DNA of 64,000 bases from Bacillota bacterium. Its GTDB lineage: Bacteria > Bacillota_C > Negativicutes > JAEYSJ01. The position numbers and the translations under genes are program-made. Positions 44,545 to 53,398 of this stretch are shown here, piece by piece. The notes beneath the pieces are model-generated. The model was not told where the DNA came from, ran no database searches, and was given only the letters and a program-made list of their open reading frames with translations. The DNA lies in NCBI GenBank assembly GCA_023434855.1, contig JAEYSJ010000384.1:1-64000 (forward strand), in the 5' to 3' direction. How positions within the stretch are numbered: position 1 is the first letter of the stretch; each line of letters begins with the position of its first letter.

Positions 44545-44737
44545 GGGAACTGCTTATAAACCGCCATCTGCTTCGTTGTTCCTGCGATCCTCACTCCAAC
44601 GTACTTCCAGTACGCTTCCGTTGCGGTTCTCGTCTCGCCCGGTTTGGTTAATGTCTACCTTGTAGTATCTAAATCGTTATTCGCAATAAGTTAGAACTAT
44701 GAAACGGTGCATCTGACGATTTCTAAGCAGTTCGAGG
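44545..44737. repeat. spoIIIA-type palindromic element, copy 1 (spoIIIAF/AG gap)
   Basis: It starts GGGAACTGCTTATAAACCGC, continues with CATCTGCTTCGTTGTTCCTGCG, a CGTACTTCCAGTACG centre and CTCGTCTCGCC, and ends GCATCTGACGATTTCTAAGC followed by AGTTC. Ends are inverted relative to each other. About 65 bases (44640-44705) are inserted compared with copies at 45433 and 59301. The gap is otherwise without genes. Confidence 0.85.
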
Positions 44738-44768
44738 CATCTGATCTGAATATTTACTTCAAGTTACT

Positions 44769-45395
44769 TCAAAATAACTTTTGAATACTTATCTGCTCCT
44801 TGGGTAATTGGTACAGTTCGGCGATAGTGCGGGTTATTTTTTCTTTGAGCTCGGGGTTTAAATCCTCTTGGCCGGCTTGGGACTGCTCGGTGGCGGCTTT
44901 ACTGCCGATTGATACCGGCGGTACTTTGGTTACCTTTTTTTCCCCGGGCGAAATACCAGGCATCACATAGACCATAATCTTTTTGATACTGCCTGCCGGA
45001 TTTGCGCCGCCGGTATTCACATCAACGATTACTTTAGCGTCAGCCACACCGTCAACAGCCATCACCATCGCTTTTATTTGTTTAGCAAGGTCTCTTTTGT
45101 ACATTTCGTACGACAGCCGCTCCCGTTCGCCGGATACAGAAGCCACGGCGCTGACAATATCTGTCGCTTGAGACGAATTATTAATACTAGTACTTAGCGC
45201 GACTACATGATCATTGCCCCACCGGCTTTGGATAATATCAATAAACGGATTAAGAATGGCCAGCATGATAAACAATCCCATAATCACCCTGATAAACCGC
45301 TGCATATTGCTATTAGGAAGTAAAAGCTCCAGAAATGAAGCGAATAATACTACTAAAATAATCCCTTTAACCCATGCTGTAATTATCGCGATCAT
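44769..45395 (-). CDS. spoIIIAF: stage III sporulation protein AF
   Basis: Membrane protein of the SpoIIIA complex. Two N-terminal membrane segments (about residues 5-55, with LELLLPNSNMQRFIRVIMGLF), then a soluble ring-building-like domain (about 95-208). 208 aa. ATG at 45395 follows AGGTAGGTGA. Palindromic repeats lie on both sides, between it and spoIIIAE and spoIIIAG. Confidence 0.92.
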   Translation of the reverse strand: MIAIITAWVKGIILVVLFASFLELLLPNSNMQRFIRVIMGLFIMLAILNPFIDIIQSRWGNDHVVALSTSINNSSQATDIVSAVASVSGERERLSYEMYKRDLAKQIKAMVMAVDGVADAKVIVDVNTGGANPAGSIKKIMVYVMPGISPGEKKVTKVPPVSIGSKAATEQSQAGQEDLNPELKEKITRTIAELYQLPKEQISIQKLF

Positions 45396-45432
45396 TCTAT
45401 CACCTACCTGTTAACATCTACTCAATCAAGAT

Positions 45433-45560
45433 GGGAACTGCTTATAAACCGCCATCTGCGTCGTTGCTCCTGCGGTCCTCACTCCAACGTACGACCTAGT
45501 ACGCCTCCGTTCCGGTCCTCGTCGCGCCTAGCACCTGACGATTTCTAAGCAGTTCGAGGC
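45433..45560. repeat. spoIIIA-type palindromic element, copy 2 (spoIIIAE/AF gap)
   Basis: Same layout as copy 1 without the insertion: GGGAACTGCTTATAAACCGC at the left end, CATCTGCGTCGTTGCTCCTGCG, centre CGTACGACCTAGTACG, and TGACGATTTCTAAGCAGTTC at the right end. The first and last 16 bases are imperfect inverted repeats. It fills the whole gap between spoIIIAF and spoIIIAE. Confidence 0.88.
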
Positions 45561-45580
45561 ATTTTGAGAACCTGGCAGGC

Positions 45581-46741
45581 CTACCTCAGCATCATCGCCG
45601 CACTGCCGACACCAATAATCATCGTAATAGCTAAAAAAAACATTACTGCAACTGTTATCACCGCCCCAAAAATCAACAGCAGATTATTACCCATAGCATC
45701 CAGGCATTTGGCCATTTTTTCATCCCCCATCGGCTGAACCAAAGCACCGGCAATTTTTATGACAAGAATAAGAGCCAGCAATTTTATCACCGGAAAGGCA
45801 CAAATCATAAAAATTGCCACTACCCCGAATATACCTATTGCGTTCTTTAGCAATAAAGATGCGCCCATTACTACTTCCACTGTATCAGCAAGCATCTTGC
45901 CCACAACCGGAATAAAAGTGGCTGTAGCAAATTTAGCAGTCCGTAAAGTTACCCCGTCAGCTACACTGCCTGTCACCCCTTGAATAGTAATCATCCCGAT
46001 AAAAGCGACCATGGCAAAACCAAGCACCACCATGCCTGCCTGTTTAAACAGTCCGGACAGATTGCTTAAATGATATTTATCAGATAAATTGTTAACGCAC
46101 TCCAAAACAGCAGTCAGAAACAGTAGCGGCAGTACCGCATCTTTTACCACCACGCTAATTGTATTAACAACAAATAACATCAACGGCGTAAATAATGACG
46201 CCGAAGTCAGGGCACCTACGCCTGCCAGCAGGGAAATCAACAGCGGCAAAAGTGCTTCCATAAAACCGACCATATTTGCTACAGTTTGACTTGCCAGTGT
46301 CAAGGCACCAAACATGGCATTCAGTACTATGACCACCAAAAAAATATAGCACAAACTATAGGCCAATAATGATATTCCAGAATGCTCAAAGGAATTTTGC
46401 AAGTTTTGCAGCAAGGCACACAATACGGCTAAAAACACCAGCTTACCCATTAAATGGAGGTTGGTTGACAGTTCCCTAAACAACCGTGCAATAAAAGTCT
46501 GCCAGACGGTTTGCCAATTAAATGTCAGTCCTTTACCGGCAATATCTTTTAGAATGTCACCATTGAGCAAAGGAATGTCTTCATTTAGTTCACTGTTAAT
46601 TTTGCTGATAAACTGATTGACATTGTCGGTAGATAACGTATCCAACAGCTGCTGCCCAATAGCATTACTGTCAAGCGGCGCTGCTGCTGCACCTGCCGTA
46701 TATGCCAGCAATATGAGTAAAGTTATTAGCAATTTCTTCAT
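45581..46741 (-). CDS. spoIIIAE: stage III sporulation protein AE
   Basis: Polytopic component of the channel. A signal sequence (1-21, ending AGAAAA) is followed by about eight membrane segments, with GVTGSVADGVTLRTAKFA and PVIKLLALILVIKIAGALVQP as conserved blocks. 386 aa, as in Bacillus. ATG at 46741 follows AAGGTGG. Confidence 0.94.
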   Translation of the reverse strand: MKKLLITLLILLAYTAGAAAAPLDSNAIGQQLLDTLSTDNVNQFISKINSELNEDIPLLNGDILKDIAGKGLTFNWQTVWQTFIARLFRELSTNLHLMGKLVFLAVLCALLQNLQNSFEHSGISLLAYSLCYIFLVVIVLNAMFGALTLASQTVANMVGFMEALLPLLISLLAGVGALTSASLFTPLMLFVVNTISVVVKDAVLPLLFLTAVLECVNNLSDKYHLSNLSGLFKQAGMVVLGFAMVAFIGMITIQGVTGSVADGVTLRTAKFATATFIPVVGKMLADTVEVVMGASLLLKNAIGIFGVVAIFMICAFPVIKLLALILVIKIAGALVQPMGDEKMAKCLDAMGNNLLLIFGAVITVAVMFFLAITMIIGVGSAAMMLR

Positions 46742-46792
46742 CTTATTCCACCTTAAAAGCGTGTTTCAAGAAACACGCAACCTCAAGCTAAG

Positions 46793-46918
46793 GAGGTTGT
46801 TTAAAAATGTCCAGATGCGAGGCGCGATGAGGATTGCGCAACGCCGCGTACCGGGTTTGTACGCAAGTAAGCAACCGCAGGAGCAACGAAGCAGATGGGC
46901 GTTTTTTAACAGCCTCTC
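46793..46918. repeat. spoIIIA-type palindromic element, copy 3, variant ends (spoIIIAD/AE gap)
   Basis: In opposite orientation to copies 1 and 2. The core CAGATGCGAGGCGCGATGAG and GCAGGAGCAACGAAGCAGAT is shared, but the ends read GAGGTTGTTTAAAAATGTC and GGCGTTTTTTAACAGCCTC. These still pair with each other. It abuts the spoIIIAD stop codon. A separate hairpin GCGTGTTT-CAAG-AAACACGC lies at about 46759-46778. Confidence 0.85.
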
Positions 46919-47305
46919 TTAGGGGACAAACTTTACAACAGTATCAAGCACCAACGCAATAATCGGAATAGCTATTACCATTACCAAAACCTTGCCGGCA
47001 AACTCTATTTTTCCGGCCACAGCCCCTTCTCCCGCATCCCGGCATACTTGTGCTCCAAATTCGGTAATATAGGCGATACCGATAATTTTTAAAATTGTAT
47101 TTAAATATATCTGGCTGATACTGGCCTTCTCCGCCAAATCCCTGAACAAATTAAGGACAACATTAATTTTGGCAAGCACTAGCAAGAAAATAATAGTTGC
47201 CAGTGTCAGACTCAACTGCACAGCAATTTCCGGTTTTTCCCGTCTGATTATTAAAATAAGTAATGTCACCACAAATCCCAGTCCAATGATTTGAACGATC
47301 TCCAT
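46919..47305 (-). CDS. spoIIIAD: stage III sporulation protein AD
   Basis: Small membrane protein, distantly like holins or stator subunits, in the SpoIIIA complex. 128 aa with four hydrophobic segments, starting MEIVQIIGLGFVV as in Bacillus. I start it at ATG 47305, eight bases after AGAGG; the frame extends to GTG 47314. It follows spoIIIAC by about 40 bases. Confidence 0.93.
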   Translation of the reverse strand: MEIVQIIGLGFVVTLLILIIRREKPEIAVQLSLTLATIIFLLVLAKINVVLNLFRDLAEKASISQIYLNTILKIIGIAYITEFGAQVCRDAGEGAVAGKIEFAGKVLVMVIAIPIIALVLDTVVKFVP

Positions 47306-47344
47306 GCCGTACACCTCTTATAGAGCGTGTTGAAAACACGTCTC

Positions 47345-47545
47345 TTAGAATAGTTTAAATACGTCCTGCACCGTGGTGAACAACCGTCCCAACAATTGTA
47401 CAACCCACAACAATACCAAAGTAAACCCGGCCAATGTACATAAATGTGCCATATCTTCCTTACCTGCCTGTTTTAGTGCTGTATGAAAAACTGCTACCAG
47501 GATGCCAACCCCGGCAATTTTAAAGAGCACGTCCAAGCCCACCAT
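47345..47545 (-). CDS. spoIIIAC: stage III sporulation protein AC
   Basis: A 66-aa protein with two membrane helices (about 5-25 and 35-58), beginning MVGLDVLFKIAGVGILVAVFH, close to Bacillus SpoIIIAC. GGAGG lies five bases before ATG 47545; GTG 47542 with eight-base spacing is also possible. Confidence 0.93.
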   Translation of the reverse strand: MVGLDVLFKIAGVGILVAVFHTALKQAGKEDMAHLCTLAGFTLVLLWVVQLLGRLFTTVQDVFKLF

Positions 47546-47631
47546 CCCCACCTCCGTCTCTCAATCTCCGATTTTAAAATATTTTGAATCAGTCTCGTTT
47601 AATTAAGGTACCTGTATGTTAAAATACACCC

Positions 47632-48153
47632 TCATAGCAAGAGAATTATCACAGCTAAACTGCCGCAAACACCAAGGTAACGGTACATTTTTGTATTCTG
47701 GTCCCGTATTTTTATAGCATCAGACTCAATTTGGGCCAATTGCTGCTGCACCATATCTAAATATTTCTCTTGTTCTTCACGGCTTACATACCCTAAGTTG
47801 GCCCCTAAAGCAGCTAAAATTTCTGTCTCGGGTTTGCATAGTACCAATTTGCCTTTTGCCTGAACCAATGCTTGATCTATAGCTTCCTGTGGCGTCATCC
47901 AGCCATTGCACTGTAGAATGTCCGCCACATTTGTAAACAGTTCAGCCACCGGGCCTTCTGTGCCTGTCACACAACGGTCCAAGGCATCAGGCAGCGGCAT
48001 GGCAACATAATTGATATATGATTTCAAAGACGCCAGACAGCCGATAATCTGCCTAATTTGCCGCGGACGTTCACTGCAGCGTGCTGCCATTTGAAAACCA
48101 ATAAGTGTGCCTGCAATCACTACCAGTGTACTGCCGAAGATTTTTAGCCACAT
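47632..48153 (-). CDS. spoIIIAB: stage III sporulation protein AB
   Basis: GspF-like membrane protein of the SpoIIIA machine. 173 aa with membrane segments near both ends (about 5-22 and 155-173) and the family motif ERPRQIRQIIGCLASLKSYINYVAMPLPDAL. It overlaps the spoIIIAA end by ten bases. Confidence 0.93.
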   Translation of the reverse strand: MWLKIFGSTLVVIAGTLIGFQMAARCSERPRQIRQIIGCLASLKSYINYVAMPLPDALDRCVTGTEGPVAELFTNVADILQCNGWMTPQEAIDQALVQAKGKLVLCKPETEILAALGANLGYVSREEQEKYLDMVQQQLAQIESDAIKIRDQNTKMYRYLGVCGSLAVIILLL

Positions 48154-49145
48154 ATTTTTACTCCTTTCGCCGCATACATAATTTCGCCGTTTTTTACAGA
48201 GATAATTTCTTCCACAGTACCAACCTCCGGCTCATTACTGAGCACAATATAACGATCAAAATATTTATAACGGATCAGTTCGCCGATAAATGGGCGATGC
48301 AAAACCTCTTCAGCATCTCCGCCATGTACACTGGCAATTACACTAACGCCAGCATTTACCGCCTCTCGAACCGCCCAGGCATCCTCCTCGCGTCCCAGTT
48401 CATCAGTAACAACTACCTGCGGGGCCATGGAGCGGATTAGCATTAACAGGCCATCAGCTTTAGGACAACCATCAAGTACATCCACCCGGCAGCCTAAATC
48501 TACTGTGGGAATACCATTTTGACAGGCGGCAATTTCTGAACGTTCATCCACAACTCCAACCTGTACGCCGCTAAATTTGCCGCATAAACTGCCACCGCTG
48601 ATATGTCTGATAATATCCCTCAATATTGTTGTTTTACCGCAGCGCGGCGGAGAAATCAGCAATGTATTCAGCACATGCCTGCCCCCTGTAATAATGTAGG
48701 GAATGATTTGATCGGCGCAGCCTTTCACTTCTCTGGCGATGCGAATATTCATTGAATTAATGTTCTTTAAAGTTTTGATTTTGCCGTTTTCCACTATTGC
48801 CTGTCCAGCCAGACCGACCCGGTGTCCACCATTAATAGTCAGAAATCCTGTTTTTAGTTCTTGTTCAAAAGCGTACAAGGAATTTTTACTGATTAGCTGC
48901 AATGTTTTTGCTAAATCATCCCTGCTGCATACATAAGCTTCACTAAACGTGTCTATTGCCTGGCCACTCAAATTTAACATGACATCAGTATTACTCAGTA
49001 CCAAAAGCAAAGGCAGTTCTGCCCGTAAACGCACTTCAGTTACCTGATTTAATAATATATTCGGCGTTCCCTGCAGTACCGAGACTAACTGAGGAGACAG
49101 TACCGGGAAAACGCTTTCTTTCAGAACATTGCTGACATCACCCAT
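48144..49145 (-). CDS. spoIIIAA: stage III sporulation protein AA, secretion-type ATPase
   Basis: Cytoplasmic ATPase related to type II/IV secretion ATPases, thought to power the SpoIIIA channel. Walker A is PPRCGKTT (around residue 155), followed by VGVVDERSEIA and VVTDELGREEDAWAVREAVNAG. 333 aa. ATG at 49145 follows GGAGGATTTAAG. First gene of spoIIIAA-AH; a sigma-E-like promoter precedes it. Confidence 0.95.
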   Translation of the reverse strand: MGDVSNVLKESVFPVLSPQLVSVLQGTPNILLNQVTEVRLRAELPLLLVLSNTDVMLNLSGQAIDTFSEAYVCSRDDLAKTLQLISKNSLYAFEQELKTGFLTINGGHRVGLAGQAIVENGKIKTLKNINSMNIRIAREVKGCADQIIPYIITGGRHVLNTLLISPPRCGKTTILRDIIRHISGGSLCGKFSGVQVGVVDERSEIAACQNGIPTVDLGCRVDVLDGCPKADGLLMLIRSMAPQVVVTDELGREEDAWAVREAVNAGVSVIASVHGGDAEEVLHRPFIGELIRYKYFDRYIVLSNEPEVGTVEEIISVKNGEIMYAAKGVKICG

Positions 49146-49171
49146 CTTAAATCCTCCAATCTTTCTTTACA

Positions 49172-49200
49172 TAGATATGGAGCAGCAAAAAACTTTATGC
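49172..49200 (-). promoter_or_regulatory. candidate sigma-E promoter of the spoIIIA operon
   Basis: On the minus strand GCATAAA (49200-49194), 14 bases, CATATCTA (49179-49172). Both resemble sigma-E boxes. It lies about 25 bases upstream of spoIIIAA, an operon transcribed by sigma-E in Bacillus. Confidence 0.5.
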
Positions 49201-49201
49201 C

Positions 49202-49239
49202 AAAAAAAAATAAAAATCCCGGACAAACCGGGATTTTTT
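49202..49239 (-). terminator. terminator after the CD1247-type gene
   Basis: AAAAATCCCGG pairs with CCGGGATTTTT; on the minus strand a long T run follows. It lies 18 bases after the stop of the zinc-ribbon protein gene and separates it from spoIIIA. Confidence 0.85.
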
Positions 49240-49256
49240 GTTAACGTTTTTTAACT

Positions 49257-49739
49257 TCATACACCTGGATGAATACCATGTTTAAGTGTTGCACCGGATG
49301 AGTCGGCCTCAACATCAATTAAATCAGCATCAACAAGGCTGTCACTATCGTCAAATTCCAATGTATTGTCGTATACGACTCCGCCACAATAGGGACAAGT
49401 AACTTCCACTGCATCATCCTCATCCAGGATGTCAGATTCAAAAGTAACCGATTCATGACAAACCGGGCAGTCAACTTCAACAAAGTCATCGTCAATTTCG
49501 GTGTCTGCCAGTTCTTCTTCATAAACCTCTTCTTCCAGATCAGTTAAATCTTCATCAATTGTTTCCAGATAATTCTCCAGATCTTCCTGGACCAGATTCA
49601 TTGTTTGCATTTCCTCAGCCATATCATCAAGCACGTCAATGATATTAATCAACAATTTCCCTTCTGATGAATGTTCATTAACATTAAGTCCTTGTGTTAA
49701 ACCCTGTAAATACGCAACTCTTTCTTTAATATTCCCCAT
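49257..49739 (-). CDS. CD1247 N-terminal domain protein with zinc ribbon
   Basis: Acidic 160-aa protein. The N-terminal helical part starts MGNIKERVAYLQGLTQGL, which I associate with the CD1247 N-terminal domain family of Clostridia and Negativicutes. A zinc ribbon follows, CPVCHE and CPYCGG (about residues 88-123). Long Asp/Glu runs surround it. The function is unknown. I start it at ATG 49739, eight bases after GGGGG; the longer frame to 49808 lacks support. Confidence 0.85.
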   Translation of the reverse strand: MGNIKERVAYLQGLTQGLNVNEHSSEGKLLINIIDVLDDMAEEMQTMNLVQEDLENYLETIDEDLTDLEEEVYEEELADTEIDDDFVEVDCPVCHESVTFESDILDEDDAVEVTCPYCGGVVYDNTLEFDDSDSLVDADLIDVEADSSGATLKHGIHPGV

Positions 49740-49877
49740 GGTAAAAACCCCCTTTGATACTATGTTCATTATGGATATTGGTATTATGCCCAATATCCGC
49801 AAAAACATAAACTATGAAAAATAAAAAAACCGTCAGGTGTCTTTGAATATCATTTGACAATAAACACATCAAATATC

Positions 49878-49940
49878 TAACCGCCAAGGCCGCCAAGAGC
49901 GCCAAGAAAACATTGGCGTTCTTGGCGGCCTTGGCGGTTA
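49878..49940. repeat. palindromic element of 9-nt CGCCAAG units, copy 3
   Basis: The most compact copy: left arm TAACCGCCAAGG, CCGCCAAGA, GCGCCAAGA, loop about eight bases, then the inverted units TTGGCGTTC, TTGGCGGCC, TTGGCGGTTA. The arms pair with one mismatch. It lies between efp and the CD1247-type gene. Confidence 0.9.
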
Positions 49941-50010
49941 ACCGTTTTTCCCGCTCGCTAGCTAGTATTTCTTCCTAAAAACGCTACCGATCTGGCAACC
50001 TCAAAAATAT

Positions 50011-50039
50011 AAAATAAAAAAAGCGCTCACGCGCTTTTT
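50011..50039 (-). terminator. terminator after efp
   Basis: AAAAGCGC (50019-50026) pairs with GCGCTTTT (50031-50038); on the minus strand a T run follows, ten bases after the efp stop. Confidence 0.8.
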
Positions 50040-50048
50040 CTTAGAAGT

Positions 50049-50603
50049 TTATGCTCTTTCAATATAATCCCCGGTACGGGTATCAATGCGCAGTACATCG
50101 CCTATGTTAATAAACAACGGCACTCGCACTACACAGCCTGTTTCCATTTTAGCGGGTTTAGTACCACCTGTTGCAGTATCGCCGCGAATACCCGGGTCTG
50201 TCTCGACAACGGTCAATTCCACTGAAGTTGGCAAGTCAACCCCAATAACAGTTCCCTGGAAGAACATAATACCAATATTCATATTTTCTTTTAAATACTT
50301 GGTAGCGTCACCTAATTGTTCAGCCGTCAAAGCAATTTGATCGAAGGTTTCATTGTCCATAAAATTATAGCCATCGCTCTCATACAAGAACTGCATCTCC
50401 CGACGGTCTATCCGCGCTTTAGGCAACTTTTCACCTGGGTTAAAAGTACGCTCAACTACCGCACCAGTCCGTACATTTTTCATTTTAGTACGTACAAATG
50501 CAGCGCCTTTACCTGGTTTAACGTGCTGGAAATCCACAATCTGCCAGACATCATTGTCAATTTCAATGGTAACACCTGTACGAAAGTCACTAGTTGTAAG
50601 CAT
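50049..50603 (-). CDS. efp: elongation factor P
   Basis: Relieves ribosome stalling at proline runs. 184 aa in three OB-like domains. The tip loop is [14 protein letters not shown] with Lys32, the residue modified in some bacteria. The C-terminal motif [21 protein letters not shown] is intact. ATG at 50603 follows GGAGG. It is downstream of an M24 peptidase gene, the yqhT-efp order of Bacillus. Confidence 0.97.
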   Translation of the reverse strand: MLTTSDFRTGVTIEIDNDVWQIVDFQHVKPGKGAAFVRTKMKNVRTGAVVERTFNPGEKLPKARIDRREMQFLYESDGYNFMDNETFDQIALTAEQLGDATKYLKENMNIGIMFFQGTVIGVDLPTSVELTVVETDPGIRGDTATGGTKPAKMETGCVVRVPLFINIGDVLRIDTRTGDYIERA

Positions 50604-50655
50604 TATATAACCTCCAAATTACATATTACAAACCTGCAGCCTTGCAACGCAGGCC

Positions 50656-51729
50656 TTATAACTCAATTAGCTGCTTGTCACTGGCAGTCAGGATATCGGC
50701 GCCGTCATTGATGACTACTACTGTATCTTCAATACGTAAGCCGCCCCAGTCAGGCAAATAAATACCTGGTTCTACCGTTACTGTCATATTATCGGCCAGC
50801 TTTACAGTAGTATTAGCAGGAGACAGTCGAGGATCTTCGTGAATAGCCAAGCCAACACCATGACCCAGGCCATGGCCGAAATATTCCCTATAACCAGCAT
50901 CTTCAATTACTTTCCTGGCTGCAGCATCAACATCACAGCATAGCTCTCCCGCCTTAACAGCGCGAACACCCGCTAACTGTGCTCCTAATACAATCTGATA
51001 AATTTCCCGCTGTTTAGCACTGGCTTTACCAATTACAACTGTGCGGGTAATATCAGAATGATAACCGTGATATACCGCACCAAAATCCATAGTAACGAAA
51101 TCACCGGGCTCAATTTTTTTGTCTGAGGCCTGACCATGGGGTAATGCACCCCGCTTGCCGGAAGCTACAATTATGTCAAAGGCTGCTTTTTCAGCGCCTA
51201 ACTGACGCATCTTGTATTCCAGTTCAACTGCTACATCGTATTCTTTAATGCCAGGTTTCAAAAAAGATAAAATATGGCTGAATGCATTATCAGCAATTTC
51301 AACAGCCTGTTTTAACAGGGTGAGTTCGCCCTTATCCTTTACCATACGCAAGCTATCCAGCTTAACAGGCATTAGCTCTAAACCTGGTAAAGCAGTACTT
51401 AAAGTACGATAACTGTCATAAGTTACGAAATCGCTTTCAAACCCAACCTTGTGCAATCCCAAGCTTTTTGCTGCCGTTCCCAGCACCTCATAAAGGCTGT
51501 TCGGAGCAGCATCGTAACGAATAATCTGATACAACGGCGCCTGCTGAGTCGCCTGCTCGACATATCTAAAATCTGTCAGCAGTCTGTTATCCTTATCGCT
51601 GATAACCAGTATACCCGCCGAACCTGTAAAACCGCTGAAATAGCGCCGGTTTTCCGGCTTATTAATAATTATTCCGTCTAACTGGTTTTCCTTAATAAAC
51701 GCCCGAAGACGCTTTAAGCGCTGATCCAT
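50656..51729 (-). CDS. Xaa-Pro peptidase, M24B family
   Basis: Cytosolic metallopeptidase that cleaves peptides at proline. An N-terminal creatinase-like domain (about 1-125) precedes the pita-bread domain with metal ligands in VTMDFGAVYHGYHSDITRT, GHGLGHGVGLAIHEDPRL and TVEPGIY...GLRIEDTVV. I start it at ATG 51729 with GGAGG nine bases upstream, giving 357 aa. It is the YqhT-like neighbour of efp. Confidence 0.93.
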   Translation of the reverse strand: MDQRLKRLRAFIKENQLDGIIINKPENRRYFSGFTGSAGILVISDKDNRLLTDFRYVEQATQQAPLYQIIRYDAAPNSLYEVLGTAAKSLGLHKVGFESDFVTYDSYRTLSTALPGLELMPVKLDSLRMVKDKGELTLLKQAVEIADNAFSHILSFLKPGIKEYDVAVELEYKMRQLGAEKAAFDIIVASGKRGALPHGQASDKKIEPGDFVTMDFGAVYHGYHSDITRTVVIGKASAKQREIYQIVLGAQLAGVRAVKAGELCCDVDAAARKVIEDAGYREYFGHGLGHGVGLAIHEDPRLSPANTTVKLADNMTVTVEPGIYLPDWGGLRIEDTVVVINDGADILTASDKQLIEL

Positions 51730-51850
51730 CTGATCCTTCCTCCAATTAACCGGATGGAGCATGCAAAAAAAATTTTCGCCCCATTCATTAACTTTTATAT
51801 TTTACCATAACTTTATTCAATTGCCTATATATTCATGCAAAATTTTCAAA

Positions 51851-53185
51851 TTACTGTCCGCTCACAGTTATATTGCTTATCCTCATGCTGGGCGCGCCTT
51901 GGGCGCCAAAAAAACGCAAGTCATCACCAATCCCGTCAACCTGGCTGAACAATTCCAGAATATTGCCGGCAATGGCTACTCCCCGTACCGCCTGCGTAAA
52001 CTGCCCGTCCTTAATCCATACCCCTGCTGCCCCGACAGAAAAATCACCGGAAATCGGATTGGCGGTATGCATACCCATCACATTTGTCACATAGAACCCA
52101 TTTTTTATCCCGCTAATAAGCTCGTCCCGCCTGGCAGTTCCCGAGTGAATAAATAAATTTGTCGGGCCGACTTCCGGCATGCTCTTAAATGTGCTGCGCA
52201 TTCCATTGCCGGTGCTGGCCACATCATCCTTGGCAGCAGTGTAAGTATTATGTAAGAACCCTTGCAAAACACCATTAACAATCAACTCTGTCTGCCCTGT
52301 GGGCACACCTTCACCATCAACCGGACGGGAAGCAATCCCGCTATGCAGCCGCCCGTCATCAATCAAAGTAACAAGGGGCGATACAACTTTCTGACCAACT
52401 TTTCCTTTAAACAAAGACCGGCCTTTTTGTACAGCGTCAGCCGAAAGCGCCGGAATAAGTATGGCAAAAAAACTGGTGGCAATGTACGGACTTAAGAGTA
52501 ACGTAGCCTTGGTGGTAGCAACGCTTTTTGCCTTTAACAACAAACCTGCGTCCCTGGCTGCCTCTTCGCCCACAATCTTAGGATCCAGTGCCGCAAAATC
52601 CCGTGTATAGTTCAAGCTCATTCCAGACTGCACATCACCATCTTCTTCTGCCAATACCATCCCGTAGAGCCCTGCGTACCCTGACCGGTAGTATGCAGCC
52701 AACCCTTGGGAATTTGCCAGCGCTACGCCGTATTCCGCGTCTTCGTATACACAACGTTCAGTACGCTTAACACGCTTATCCGCCTGACGGGCAGCTAATT
52801 CAACCTGTTTGGCCATATTAATTTTTTCTTCCACACTTGTGGCGGCAATCTTCTCATCCAACAATTTCATCTCCGGAATATTTTGCGGTTTTTCCGGTAA
52901 AACATTGAACTTATCAGCATGGCTGTTCCTACTATTGTCCAAGGCCTGCCTGGCCAATGCCTCTAAGTTGTCCAAACTGGTCGAATAGGCGAACCCCACT
53001 GTACCCTGCCGGGAAAATAGCCTGATGCCAATCCCCATCTCCTCAGACAACTTCAAAGTTTCTATTTCCTGATTGGCTACTTCAACTGTCAACGACTTGG
53101 CATCAAGCACGTATGCTTCGGCAGCATGCCCACCGATCGATTGCGCTATGTCGACCGCCCTTCCGGCAATTTGTAAATAATCCAT
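51851..53185 (-). CDS. TldD/PmbA family metallopeptidase
   Basis: Related to TldE/PmbA, which with TldD degrades or matures peptides in E. coli. 444 aa with an N-terminal alpha/beta domain and a C-terminal beta domain ending in GIGDDLRFFGAQGAPSMRISNITVSGQ. The HExxxH zinc motif of TldD is absent, which fits the TldE-type partner. No tldD gene is adjacent. I start it at ATG 53185, eight bases after GGAGG. Confidence 0.9.
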   Translation of the reverse strand: MDYLQIAGRAVDIAQSIGGHAAEAYVLDAKSLTVEVANQEIETLKLSEEMGIGIRLFSRQGTVGFAYSTSLDNLEALARQALDNSRNSHADKFNVLPEKPQNIPEMKLLDEKIAATSVEEKINMAKQVELAARQADKRVKRTERCVYEDAEYGVALANSQGLAAYYRSGYAGLYGMVLAEEDGDVQSGMSLNYTRDFAALDPKIVGEEAARDAGLLLKAKSVATTKATLLLSPYIATSFFAILIPALSADAVQKGRSLFKGKVGQKVVSPLVTLIDDGRLHSGIASRPVDGEGVPTGQTELIVNGVLQGFLHNTYTAAKDDVASTGNGMRSTFKSMPEVGPTNLFIHSGTARRDELISGIKNGFYVTNVMGMHTANPISGDFSVGAAGVWIKDGQFTQAVRGVAIAGNILELFSQVDGIGDDLRFFGAQGAPSMRISNITVSGQ

Positions 53186-53269
53186 AACTTTGTCCTCCAT
53201 ACATCCAGCTATTATAACTCACTTCTTCCAGACCAACTAGAACGAATTAAAGTTTTTCACATTACAATC

Positions 53270-53340
53270 GGCAGCAAAGGGGGGACGGAACTCTAGCACT
53301 TGCGAAGATGGCAGCGAAATTCCGCCCCCCCTTTGCTGCC
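53270..53340. repeat. GC-rich 21-bp palindrome
   Basis: GGCAGCAAAGGGGGGACGGAA (53270-53290) pairs with 53320-53340 with a single mismatch, around a 29-base loop that itself contains another GGCAGCG. It is much richer in G and C than its surroundings and lies between the PBP stop and the TldD/PmbA-type gene. No T run follows, so it is not a standard terminator; a mobile palindromic repeat is more likely. Confidence 0.75.
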
Positions 53341-53398
53341 AGACCATCCTAGACTGCGTCTAATTCTTTAGCGCATTCCAACAAGAACATGTTTGTTT

